DNA of 64,000 nt from positions 1 through 64,000 of the forward strand of contig CAZMPO010000001.1 of NCBI GenBank assembly GCA_964568425.1, written 5' to 3'. Both the position numbers and the translations under genes were made by a program. Shown in pieces: positions 1 through 7,216 of the stretch; positions within the stretch are counted from its first letter, which is position 1, and each line of letters begins with the position of its first letter. The notes beneath the pieces are model-generated. The model did not search any database and was not told the DNA's origin. It saw only the letters and a program-made list of their open reading frames with translations. This DNA is from CAKSQF01 sp964568425 (GTDB lineage: Bacteria; Bacillota; Clostridia; Oscillospirales; CAG-272).

Positions 1-87
1 TAATTTTTCGTTCTCAATAAGTAAAACGCTTTAGATCGAGGTTTTTCGCAAATAATCGCCAAATTTTGCTATAAGCCAAAGCAGAAT

Positions 88-113
88 CCCCCAAGCACGA
101 TCCTGCTCGGGGG
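88..113. other. GC-rich hairpin
   Basis: Arms of 10 bases (CCCCCAAGCA at 88-97, TGCTCGGGGG at 104-113) pair with one G-T wobble. It lies about 50 bases past the end of the minus-strand zinc-finger gene and could end that transcript, but no T-run follows on either strand. The rest of 1-165 holds nothing I recognise. Confidence 0.4.
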
Positions 114-165
114 GTGAAAATAACACGAATGCTTTATGAAGATCCGAAGCCTGCGAGCGGGATCG

Positions 166-444
166 TTATCTTTCAAAGCCTTCGAATTCGACTTGCCGCT
201 TGTCAGGAGTTTTTACTGTAATTTTTTTGCCATAATATCGTGCGGCAGTGTATTCTTTGAAATCCTCTGCCGCGCACAGATCTTCAAATTCGTCGTGCAA
301 CTGCTGAAATGCCGTCACGATAGTGCGGCATTCCTTGCATTTATAAATGTGTCCGTTTACGATCGAGGCGAGCTTTGCTGTTTCCTCTGTCCACTTTTCA
401 AACGACACAAAATCAATTATTTCATCAACACTTAAATGTTCCAT
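166..444 (-). CDS. small zinc-finger protein, anti-sigma-like
   Basis: A 92-residue soluble protein with His32-x3-Cys36-x2-Cys39, the zinc-binding pattern of ZAS/zf-HC2 anti-sigma factors. It has no membrane segment, so if it is an anti-sigma factor it is cytoplasmic. It follows the sigma-like gene by 39 bp on the same strand, the usual order for a sigma/anti-sigma pair. A GGAGG lies 18 bases before the ATG, further than normal, so the start is not certain. That it binds the upstream sigma-like protein is inference. Confidence 0.6.
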   Translation of the reverse strand: MEHLSVDEIIDFVSFEKWTEETAKLASIVNGHIYKCKECRTIVTAFQQLHDEFEDLCAAEDFKEYTAARYYGKKITVKTPDKRQVEFEGFER

Positions 445-483
445 CGCTATGTATTATTTGAACCTCCGACCGTAGTTTCTCGT

Positions 484-1332
484 TCAGAAGTCAAAATCGT
501 TCCCTATCTTTTTCTTGATCATGCTGTTTATTCGATTTTCCCAATCGCTTATCGATTTTTTTCCTGACGGTTCTCCTTTTACGTGCATATAGAAATCGCG
601 ATAAGTTGTTTCACCGTAGGTAGTATTGTCGGTCCGCTTTTCCTGCAGGGCGGCTTGGATCTTCTCGTTTTGCTCTTTGCTCATAGCCATCCACGGAATA
701 TAATTTGCATATATCGATATCGTTCTGTACATCTCATTGAGTGTTTTCTTCTCGAAATGCTCAATTATCTTGTTATTCGATTCGATTTTCGTGATGTCAT
801 AGGTGACAACAAAAGCACAGAATGCGATCCATGTAAGTGCCTTGTAGATGCCGGTATCACATGCCATGACCGTCTCAAAAGCCTTTTTGAGAATATCTAA
901 AACTTCATCGTCGGCTTCGTTCTCTTCGGGCTTTGGAAGATTCTCCAAAACATCCTCATCGACTAACCTGCCGTTCCGTCGGATGACCCGTCTTTCGTAA
1001 TCGTGTATTAGATTTATTGCGACAGATTCTACCCAAGCGTAGAAGCCGACATAATTATTGTTATACTCTCCTTCTATTTCATCGCGGAGCAGAAAACCGG
1101 TCACGGTCACCTTGCTCAACCGAACATACAGGTCTTGAACTACATCGTCACCGCAATCGCTGCCTTTTAGCAAGCTGTTGTTTTCGCAGATTTTCTTGAT
1201 ACGTTCCCTGAAGTGCACTTCGATGAATCGAGCGAGTGCTTCGAAAGAAGGATGCTCACAGAGCAGTTCGGCGACGATTTGATCAAAATCTTCTTGGGTA
1301 AATTCTTTTTTCGGTTGTTCTTTTTTGCTCAA
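484..1332 (-). CDS. sigma-70-like (ECF-type) RNA polymerase sigma factor
   Basis: About 282 residues. The N-terminal half resembles sigma region 2: DDVVQDLYVRLSK (core-binding helix) and a WVESVAINLIHDYERR stretch like the -10 recognition helix. The C-terminal end (ISDWENRINSMIKKK) could be a divergent region 4 helix-turn-helix; the middle is long and unfamiliar. I place the start at a TTG (1332) because GGGGAGG sits 5 bases before it; an upstream ATG at 1371 has no ribosome site. The zinc-finger gene follows on the same strand. The protein is longer than a typical ECF factor, so the assignment rests mainly on region 2. Confidence 0.6.
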   Translation of the reverse strand: MSKKEQPKKEFTQEDFDQIVAELLCEHPSFEALARFIEVHFRERIKKICENNSLLKGSDCGDDVVQDLYVRLSKVTVTGFLLRDEIEGEYNNNYVGFYAWVESVAINLIHDYERRVIRRNGRLVDEDVLENLPKPEENEADDEVLDILKKAFETVMACDTGIYKALTWIAFCAFVVTYDITKIESNNKIIEHFEKKTLNEMYRTISIYANYIPWMAMSKEQNEKIQAALQEKRTDNTTYGETTYRDFYMHVKGEPSGKKSISDWENRINSMIKKKIGNDFDF

Positions 1333-1388
1333 TACACCCTCCCCATCGCACCTCGTGCGGTTCATAAACATTTATTTTCCTGCATATA

Positions 1389-1417
1389 ATTATACCACTA
1401 ATTTTTATCCGTGTCAA
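1389..1417 (-). promoter_or_regulatory. promoter of the sigma-like gene
   Basis: On the minus strand TTGACA (1417-1412), a 17-base spacer and TATAAT (1394-1389) form a consensus housekeeping promoter about 57 bases before the TTG start. Confidence 0.8.
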
Positions 1418-1579
1418 GGTCTTTTTCGACAAATTGTTAAAAAATTACCTTTTTATCAATCGTCGTCCATCCGCACGGTGCTATCGATCACGGATGTTGA
1501 TCTAGAGACTTGAAGCTATGTCGACGGTGGCTGACTTGCATCTTTTTCTCAAAAAAATAAATTTTTTTTCGAAAAAGTG

Positions 1580-1608
1580 TTTACAAATCGAGATAAATAT
1601 AGTATAAT
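1580..1608 (+). promoter_or_regulatory. promoter of the cysE-cysS T-box transcript
   Basis: TTTACA (1580-1585), 17-base spacer, TATAAT (1603-1608). Transcription would begin near 1615, just before the first stem of the T-box leader. Confidence 0.85.
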
Positions 1609-1619
1609 AGAGGTACAAT

Positions 1620-1847
1620 CGAAAAACAAAACGGCTATGAGCGGGAAGAAGAACGGTAGTTGGTCAGGCAGAGAGGGGCGTCTTGGGCTGGGAGCGTCCT
1701 ATGATCGATCGGAATGTGCGCCCGTGAGCCGACGGGGCGAAGGGGTTTCTTGTAGTCTCGTCCGTCCCCCGCGTTAAGGGTCAAGAGTTACAAATCAAAG
1801 TGGAACCGCGACAGATCGCCTTTGCAAACATGCAAGGGCGTTTTTTT
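1620..1847 (+). promoter_or_regulatory. T-box leader, cysteine type, with terminator
   Basis: The conserved T-box TGGAACC with flanking AAAG and GCG is at 1798-1810; an upstream AGAGAGG/GGGCTGGGAGC region fits the distal Stem I. After the conserved GAA at 1712-1714 the codon TGC (1717-1719) sits where the specifier is expected, matching cysteine. The terminator stem 1817-1826/1831-1840 is followed by seven T. Uncharged tRNA-Cys would pair with the specifier and the TGGNACC bulge and favour read-through into cysE and cysS. T-box classification is secure; the exact specifier position is by alignment to the family pattern. Confidence 0.9.
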
Positions 1848-1880
1848 GTTTTTAGATGATCCACAAATTGAGGTGTGTTT

Positions 1881-2588
1881 ATGGATATTTACAAGAAAAT
1901 ATCAAAGATATCAAAGAATATAGATCATGCGGCAGGTGCGGTCGCCGACACGATCTGTGACATTGCATACGATGTTGAGCAGATAAAGGAGCGCGATCCT
2001 GCCGCGGCGAGTTCGCTTGAGGTCGTTACGCTTTACTCGGGCTTTCACGCGGTGACGGCGCACAAGCTCTCGCACGCCCTCCACGCTCGCGGCATGGTAC
2101 TTACCGCGCGTGCGATCAGCCAAGGGATGAAGTTTCTGACCGGCATTGAGATACACCCGGGTGCGAGCCTCGGCAAGGGCGTTTTTATCGATCACGGCGC
2201 GGGCGTTGTGATCGGCGAGACTGCCGTGGTCGGCGACAACTGCACGATATATCAAGGCGTCACGCTCGGTGGCACGGGCAAGCACACGGGCAAGCGACAT
2301 CCGACGCTCGGCGAGAATGTAATGGTCGGCGCGGGAGCGAAGATACTCGGTCCTGTCGCCATCGGCGACAGAGCGAAGATCGCCGCAGGTGCGATCGTGC
2401 TCAGCGAGATACCGCCCGATTCAACGGCGGTCGGCATCCCGGCAAAGGTAGTCCGCCGCGACGGCGAGCGAGTCGAGCAGGATCTCGATCAGATGAACAT
2501 CCCCGACCCGGTCGCGCGCGAGCTTGCCGATCTCAGGGGCAGGATAGAGGCACTTGAAGGAAAAAAAGAAAGAGAAGAGGACAACTGA
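1881..2588 (+). CDS. cysE: serine O-acetyltransferase
   Basis: Transfers acetyl from acetyl-CoA to serine, giving O-acetylserine, the precursor of cysteine. The 235-residue protein has the CysE helical head (RDPAA around 38-42) and a left-handed hexapeptide-repeat domain with HPGA (92-95), DHG (104-106) and GGTGK (130-134), which carry the catalytic Asp/His and CoA contacts. I use the ATG at 1881 (TTGAGG, 7 bases upstream) rather than a GTG two codons earlier. It is a short SAT of the EpsC/Bacillus kind, with an extra charged, possibly coiled C-terminal tail. It lies directly behind the cysteine T-box and ends 1 bp before cysS, so both answer to tRNA-Cys charging. Confidence 0.95.
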   Translation: MDIYKKISKISKNIDHAAGAVADTICDIAYDVEQIKERDPAAASSLEVVTLYSGFHAVTAHKLSHALHARGMVLTARAISQGMKFLTGIEIHPGASLGKGVFIDHGAGVVIGETAVVGDNCTIYQGVTLGGTGKHTGKRHPTLGENVMVGAGAKILGPVAIGDRAKIAAGAIVLSEIPPDSTAVGIPAKVVRRDGERVEQDLDQMNIPDPVARELADLRGRIEALEGKKEREEDN

Positions 2589-2589
2589 A

Positions 2590-3990
2590 ATGCAAATTTA
2601 CAATGATCTGACAGGCAAAAAGGAAGAATTTATAACGATTGAGCCGGGCAAGGCGAAGATCTACACATGCGGACCGACCGTCTACAACTTTTTTCACATA
2701 GGCAATGCGAGATGCTTTGTCGTATTCGACATGTTCCGCCGTTATCTCGAATATCGCGGATACGAGGTCACATTTGTGCAGAATTTCACCGATGTTGACG
2801 ACAAAATGATCAAAAAGGCAAACGAGGAGGGTGTCACGATCGGCGACATTGCCGAGCGTTACATCGCCGAATATTTCACCGACGCAGAGGGGCTCGGTGT
2901 CAGAGCCGCAAGTGTTCATCCGCGCGCGACCGAGAACATCGGGCAGATCATCGGGCTCGTTTCGAAGCTTGTAAAGAGCGGTCACGCATATGCTACCGAG
3001 AGCGGCGATGTCTATTTCAGGACACGTTCGTTCGAGAATTACGGATGCCTCTCGCACATGCCGATCGAGGATCTCGAGGCAGGCGCGCGCATCGCGGTCG
3101 GCGAGGTCAAGGAAGATCCTATCGATTTCGCACTTTGGAAGGCGGCAAAAGAGGGTGAGCCGGCGTGGAAGTCCCCGTGGGGAATGGGCAGACCGGGCTG
3201 GCACATCGAGTGCTCTGCGATGGTCAATCGCTACCTCGGCAAAACTATCGATCTCCACTGCGGCGGCGTCGATCTCACATTCCCGCATCACGAAAACGAG
3301 ATAGCACAGTCGGAGGCGGCAAACGGATGCAAGTTCGCAAATTATTGGATGCATAACGGGTTTATTAACGTAGATAACCAAAAAATGTCGAAATCGCTTA
3401 ACAATTTCTTCACCGTTCGCGATGTTGCAGCAGTCTACGGATATCCTGCAATCAGATTTTTCCTGCTGTCGAGCCATTACAGAAAGCCGATCAACTACTC
3501 GACCGAGGTCATTGAGGCGGCGAAAAATTCGATCGAGCGCATACAAAACTGCGCCGAGTGCCTCGCATTCTATCTGAGAAACGCGCCCGACGGCTCGGAT
3601 GAGCTGCCCGAGGAGCTTGAGCGTGCGCTCGACGAGCACAAAAAGGCTTTCATCGAGCGTATGGATGACGATTTCAACACGGCGGACGCTGTCTCCGAGC
3701 TTTTTGAGATCGTGCGCGAGCTGAACAGCTTCATCGCGACCAATCCGACAAAGCAAGCGGCAAAGCGCGCAGGCGATGTCTTCCTTGAGCTTGGCAATCT
3801 GCTCGGCTTTATCGGCGAGATCAAAGCCGATCCCGAGACGACAGAGAAGATCGAGAGCCTCATCGCGCGCCGCAACGAGGCAAAGGCGGCAAAGGATTAC
3901 GCGCTTGCCGACGAGATCAGAAACGAGCTTACCGCCATGGGCGTCATCCTTCAGGACACCAAAAACGGCACGATGTGGAAGCTCGGGTGA
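2590..3990 (+). CDS. cysS: cysteine--tRNA ligase
   Basis: Charges tRNA-Cys with cysteine, a class I aminoacyl-tRNA synthetase. 466 residues, the usual length. Visible: first zinc cysteine in YTCGPTVY (Cys27), HIGN (36-39), GWHIECSAM with the second zinc cysteine, PHHENEIAQSE with zinc His/Glu ligands, and KMSKS near 265, followed by the DALR-like anticodon domain. The open frame extends 12 codons upstream into cysE, but the ATG at 2590, just after the cysE stop and behind AGAGG, gives the standard N-terminus MQIYNDLTG. Co-transcribed with cysE, so the T-box couples cysteine synthesis with its use in translation. Confidence 0.97.
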   Translation: MQIYNDLTGKKEEFITIEPGKAKIYTCGPTVYNFFHIGNARCFVVFDMFRRYLEYRGYEVTFVQNFTDVDDKMIKKANEEGVTIGDIAERYIAEYFTDAEGLGVRAASVHPRATENIGQIIGLVSKLVKSGHAYATESGDVYFRTRSFENYGCLSHMPIEDLEAGARIAVGEVKEDPIDFALWKAAKEGEPAWKSPWGMGRPGWHIECSAMVNRYLGKTIDLHCGGVDLTFPHHENEIAQSEAANGCKFANYWMHNGFINVDNQKMSKSLNNFFTVRDVAAVYGYPAIRFFLLSSHYRKPINYSTEVIEAAKNSIERIQNCAECLAFYLRNAPDGSDELPEELERALDEHKKAFIERMDDDFNTADAVSELFEIVRELNSFIATNPTKQAAKRAGDVFLELGNLLGFIGEIKADPETTEKIESLIARRNEAKAAKDYALADEIRNELTAMGVILQDTKNGTMWKLG

Positions 3991-3992
3991 GT

Positions 3993-4050
3993 GAGGGCTT
4001 GCTCCCGCTAATAGGTGACTCGACGGCGGGAGCAAGCCCCCGCCCTACGG
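3993..4050. repeat. REP-like inverted repeat after cysS
   Basis: Fourteen-base arms GCTTGCTCCCGC / GCGGGAGCAAGC (with one more pair) at about 3997-4008 and 4026-4039 flank a 17-base loop; the right arm continues into CCCCGCCCTACGG. Same GGGAGCAAGCCCC core as copies elsewhere in the window. It starts 2 bp after the cysS stop and may also act as an mRNA 3' end. Confidence 0.8.
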
Positions 4051-4147
4051 TTATGGCAGAGGTTTGATTGTGCCTGCAACCGATGTATTATACAATCAAA
4101 ACCTACTATTCGGGGAATTATATAACCGAAAACATGCAATTCAATAA

Positions 4148-4186
4148 AAATTCGCTCCCGAAGCTTTGGCGTTCGGGAGCGAATTT
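4148..4186 (-). terminator. terminator of the membrane-protein gene
   Basis: Perfect 15-bp stem (4148-4162 with 4172-4186) and 9-base loop, starting 1 base after the stop codon at 4188; on the minus strand it runs into T5. Confidence 0.85.
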
Positions 4187-4187
4187 G

Positions 4188-4895
4188 TTATTTGTTGTGT
4201 TCCGCCACAAGTCCCATGAAGAACCATCCGAGGGTAGCGAAAACTGCTGTTTTTAGGTAGGGGCTGACGATCGATATCGCGTCCGCGAGATTTTGCGGCT
4301 TGCCGACGCTTGTTAAGGTGAGTGCCGTGTCCCATATCGTCATGACAAGCGAGACTGCGACATAGACTATCGCCGCCGCGGCGAGTGCGGTGTTGATGCC
4401 GTCGGGATGCTTTTTTTGGATCGATCGGCAGACGAGAAGTGATATAGGCATGATGATGAAGACCGTGATTATGCCGAGAAAAGCGTAGAGCGCGAGATTT
4501 GTGAGGATCTCGGCGTCTTCAAACTGAGCCAGTGAATGATTGCAGAAATAGAATCCGCTCGGTGCGATCACCTCATCGAGGAAGGCAAGCGCGATCGGCA
4601 CGAGCATTTCGAGCAAAAAGCCGATAAGCACCAGCGAGAGCGATTGCCATGCAAAGGTCTTCGCGACGAGGTCCCCTCGCTCCCCGAACATATATTTGAT
4701 CATGAGCGCGAGCGCGCCGAAGAAGGCGAGGGTCGAGACGACCTCTGCAAGAATGCTTGTCAGCGTGTAGGCGACGGTGAGCGAATTTGCCTGAAATATC
4801 AATGATATCGGGCGCACTATAAGTCCTCTCGCGAGCGGAAGAATGACCGTCATGAGCAGGAGCAGGCGTTTATTTTCGGTCGTTTTTGTTGACAT
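4188..4895 (-). CDS. multi-pass membrane protein, unknown
   Basis: A 235-residue protein with about six hydrophobic segments and short loops; no cofactor or catalytic motif is visible, and I do not recognise the family. A short Lys/Asp stretch (QKKHPDG) separates segments 4 and 5. It lies 42 bp downstream of lexA on the same strand with no clear terminator between, so it may be partly read from the lexA promoter; an AT-rich stretch around 4912-4930 could also hold its own promoter. A DNA-damage role would be guesswork. Confidence 0.6.
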   Translation of the reverse strand: MSTKTTENKRLLLLMTVILPLARGLIVRPISLIFQANSLTVAYTLTSILAEVVSTLAFFGALALMIKYMFGERGDLVAKTFAWQSLSLVLIGFLLEMLVPIALAFLDEVIAPSGFYFCNHSLAQFEDAEILTNLALYAFLGIITVFIIMPISLLVCRSIQKKHPDGINTALAAAAIVYVAVSLVMTIWDTALTLTSVGKPQNLADAISIVSPYLKTAVFATLGWFFMGLVAEHNK

Positions 4896-4937
4896 TGATC
4901 GAAATCTTTCCTTTTATTATATATAATATATCAGACA

Positions 4938-5555
4938 TCAGTCGTAGAAGCGCATGACCGAGATGACCTTGCCGATGATCGTGCACTCGTCGACGATGAT
5001 CGGCTCCATTGTGCTGTTGCGCGGCTGGAGTCTGAAATGTCCGTCCTCTTTGTAGAAGGCTTTGACGGTCGCTCCGTCCTCGACGAGCGCGACGACGATC
5101 TCGCCGTTTTCGACGGCAGACTGCTTTCTGACGACAACGATGTCGCCGTCCATGATGCCCGCCTCGATCATGCTCTCGCCCGAGACGCGCAGGGCAAAGA
5201 GCGAGGTGCTGTTGTCGCGCGCCGATTTTTTGAGCAGCGGAAAATCGAGATATCCGCGGATGTTCTCGACGGCAAGGATGGGCTGACCGGCGGTGACCCT
5301 GCCGATCATCGGGATGCGCGTGTGATTTTTCTGCGCCGGGTCGATGTCCTCGGTCCGCAGTCCGCGGCTTTTGCCCGAGGATTTGTTGAGCGCGCCCTTT
5401 TCGGTGAGCTTGTTTATGTAGCTGTGGACGGTCGATGTCGATCTGATCGACAGACCGCTCTGTATGTCGCGCACGCTCGGCGGATATCCGTTTTTGCGGT
5501 TGAAATCGCTGATAAATCGATAGATCTGTTCCTCTTTTTCGGTTAGCTTTTCCAT
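4938..5555 (-). CDS. lexA: LexA repressor
   Basis: SOS repressor that cleaves itself when RecA filaments form. 205 residues: N-terminal winged helix (SVRDIQSGLSIRSTSTVHSYINKL, about 27-50), the scissile Ala89-Gly90 in GRVTAGQP, and the S24 peptidase dyad Ser128 (SGESM) and Lys165 (ATVKAF). All catalytic features are intact. RBS GGAGG precedes the ATG. Its own promoter carries a LexA-box-like palindrome over the -35, indicating autoregulation. Confidence 0.97.
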   Translation of the reverse strand: MEKLTEKEEQIYRFISDFNRKNGYPPSVRDIQSGLSIRSTSTVHSYINKLTEKGALNKSSGKSRGLRTEDIDPAQKNHTRIPMIGRVTAGQPILAVENIRGYLDFPLLKKSARDNSTSLFALRVSGESMIEAGIMDGDIVVVRKQSAVENGEIVVALVEDGATVKAFYKEDGHFRLQPRNSTMEPIIVDECTIIGKVISVMRFYD

Positions 5556-5589
5556 GTCTGCCTCCTGATCGATCTTTTATTTTCGTTTT

Positions 5590-5628
5590 ATTATATCATA
5601 TTTTCTCGAAAAATTCAAACATTTGTTC
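5590..5628 (-). promoter_or_regulatory. lexA promoter with overlapping LexA box
   Basis: Minus strand: TTGAAT (5618-5613), 17-base spacer, TATAAT (5595-5590). The palindrome GAACAAATGTTT (5628-5617) overlaps the -35 and matches the Gram-positive box GAAC-N4-GTTC with one mismatch. Bound LexA would block polymerase. Confidence 0.8.
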
Positions 5629-5698
5629 TGCCTTTTTGACCGATTTTTGTAAACATATTGTTAACATTGGCAAAAGGGCGAAAATTCACCCAAATCTG

Positions 5699-5727
5699 TT
5701 GACTTTGCGGAAGAAATATGCTATAAT
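5699..5727 (+). promoter_or_regulatory. promoter of the 248-aa membrane protein
   Basis: TTGACT (5699-5704), 17-base spacer, TATAAT (5722-5727), 38 bases before the ATG at 5766. Confidence 0.85.
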
Positions 5728-5765
5728 ATCGCGAAAAAAATTGATATGATCACAACGGAGACAAA

Positions 5766-6512
5766 ATGAATTACACAAACCAAATGAACGAACACTACGA
5801 AAAGGACATCACCGGGATCGAGATCGACTACGAGCGCAACAGAAAATTTTTCGATCGCCGCCGTCGCGAGCGTATGGGCATGTTTTACGCCGTTTCGGCA
5901 GGGTGCGCAGGGGTCGGCGGACTCATGGTCATTTTAGCGATGTATTTCAGCATATTTTATTTCTATATTCCCGGCTGGATACTTCTGATCGCGGGCGCGG
6001 TCCTTGTTTGCGTCGCGCTTGCCTATATTGTCAAGGAATCGGACATTACCGACATTTTTGAGGTCAAAAAAGGGCAGTTTGACGATGTTTGCGGTGACAA
6101 GATCGACTTTCCCGAGGATATGAAGACAATGTCGATGTCCTTTCTCGGATGCAATGTCACCCCCGAAAACATCGACAAAATGTACAAGCTCAAAAGCGGC
6201 AGATATATCGACACCGAGATCGTCCTGACCTTTGTCTATGTCGACAGAATAAAGCGTCGCCTGGTCATCGGCTCTGAGACCTTCTCGCTTGTCGAAAAGA
6301 AGGACGAGACAAAGTTCGCCGAGCTTTCTTACGATGCCTTTGACAAGGCGGAGATCCTGACCGACAAGATAACAGACAGCATTTCGACCTATCGCGCCGT
6401 CATCTCAAAGGACGGCGAGCGCGTGTTTGACTTCCCGTTCTCGGATTTTGACTACAGCAAAGAAGAATTTATCGGCGCGCTTGCCCATTATAAGGAGCTT
6501 AAGACGATCTGA
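5766..6512 (+). CDS. two-TM membrane protein, unknown
   Basis: 248 residues. A charged N-terminal stretch with RRRRER (about 32-37) is followed by two close hydrophobic segments (about 40-62 and 66-87), then a ~155-residue domain of alternating strands predicted to lie in the cytoplasm. I see no known motif. It has its own promoter and a GGAG site before the ATG. The transposase gene begins 35 bp downstream, so this gene may mark the left edge of that insertion. Confidence 0.7.
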   Translation: MNYTNQMNEHYEKDITGIEIDYERNRKFFDRRRRERMGMFYAVSAGCAGVGGLMVILAMYFSIFYFYIPGWILLIAGAVLVCVALAYIVKESDITDIFEVKKGQFDDVCGDKIDFPEDMKTMSMSFLGCNVTPENIDKMYKLKSGRYIDTEIVLTFVYVDRIKRRLVIGSETFSLVEKKDETKFAELSYDAFDKAEILTDKITDSISTYRAVISKDGERVFDFPFSDFDYSKEEFIGALAHYKELKTI

Positions 6513-6547
6513 GGGGTGCCGTTTGAAGGACGGAGGTAGACGATAAA

Positions 6548-7126
6548 ATGGACGAGAAAAGAGATCTTCCGAAAAGAAAATCAACAAGGCTGAAAGGTTA
6601 TGATTACGGTTCCACCGGCGTATATTTTGTTACGATATGCGTGCGTGACAGGATGTGCATTTTTTCCGAAACGGCCAGGTCTGACCTCATGGCTGCAGAT
6701 GACAAAAATGGTTTGTCGGTAGGGGAGGGGCTTGCTCCTCCCGAAATTACCGTTAAATTGAAACCTTGCGGTGAGATTGCCAAAGAGCAATTAAAACTGC
6801 TCGAAGACCGTTTCCCGATGGTCACGCTTAAAGATTATGTCATTATGCCCGATCACATCCATGCGGTAATTTGGCTACAGGGAAATTCGGGAGGAGCAAG
6901 CCCCTCCCCTACCCTGTATAATATAATTTGTGCGTTTAAATCGTTGACCTCACGCGAGTGCAAACAAAAATACGGAATCGAACAAATATTTCAGCGTTCC
7001 TTCGCTGAACATATCGTTCGAGACAGAGATGATTATGAAACGCGGAGAAAGTATATATACGAAAATCCCATGCGATGGTATTATAACAATTCGACGGTGA
7101 TGTATAAGCAAACAACCGATAGGTGA
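6548..7126 (+). CDS. REP-associated Y1/HUH transposase (IS200-like)
   Basis: 192-residue single-strand transposase of the Y1_Tnp/RAYT kind. It has the family's opening (TRLKGYDYGSTGVYFVTICVRDR), the HUH metal motif in IMPDHIHAVIWL (about residues 100-111), and the C-terminal RRKYIYENPMRWY region that holds the catalytic tyrosine and the 'YI..NP' signature. RBS GGAGG lies 11 bases before the ATG. The odd feature is two stretches, VGEGLAPPE (~57-65) and SGGASPSPT (~114-122), encoded by perfect inverted copies of the repeat found throughout the window. Both keep the frame, so the gene may still be active; whether they are loops that escape selection is inference. Confidence 0.85.
   Translation: MDEKRDLPKRKSTRLKGYDYGSTGVYFVTICVRDRMCIFSETARSDLMAADDKNGLSVGEGLAPPEITVKLKPCGEIAKEQLKLLEDRFPMVTLKDYVIMPDHIHAVIWLQGNSGGASPSPTLYNIICAFKSLTSRECKQKYGIEQIFQRSFAEHIVRDRDDYETRRKYIYENPMRWYYNNSTVMYKQTTDR
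6718..6743 (+). repeat. REP-like copy inside the transposase, forward
   Basis: 26-bp copy with core GGGGAGGGGCTTGCTCCTCC. It is the exact reverse complement of 6888-6913 and is translated as VGEGLAPP. Confidence 0.9.
6888..6913 (-). repeat. REP-like copy inside the transposase, reverse
   Basis: Exact reverse complement of 6718-6743, 144 bp away and in the same gene; translated as GGASPSPT. The copy at 48985-49011 has the same sequence over this length. Confidence 0.9.
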
Positions 7127-7182
7127 CGGCTACTCCCATTCATACCGTGGCGATTGATGTTTATACTGCACCCACACAAAAA

Positions 7183-7213
7183 ATCAGCCCCTCGATTTTT
7201 ATCGAGGGCTGAT
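7183..7213 (-). terminator. terminator of ftsK
   Basis: Thirteen-bp stem with one bulged C, T5 loop, followed on the minus strand by a T6 run. It begins 4 bases past the ftsK stop. Confidence 0.85.
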
Positions 7214-7216
7214 CTT

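Noticed and set aside
2533..4035. 500-codon minus-strand frame opposite cysS
   Set aside because: Antisense shadow of cysS, which has full synthetase motifs.
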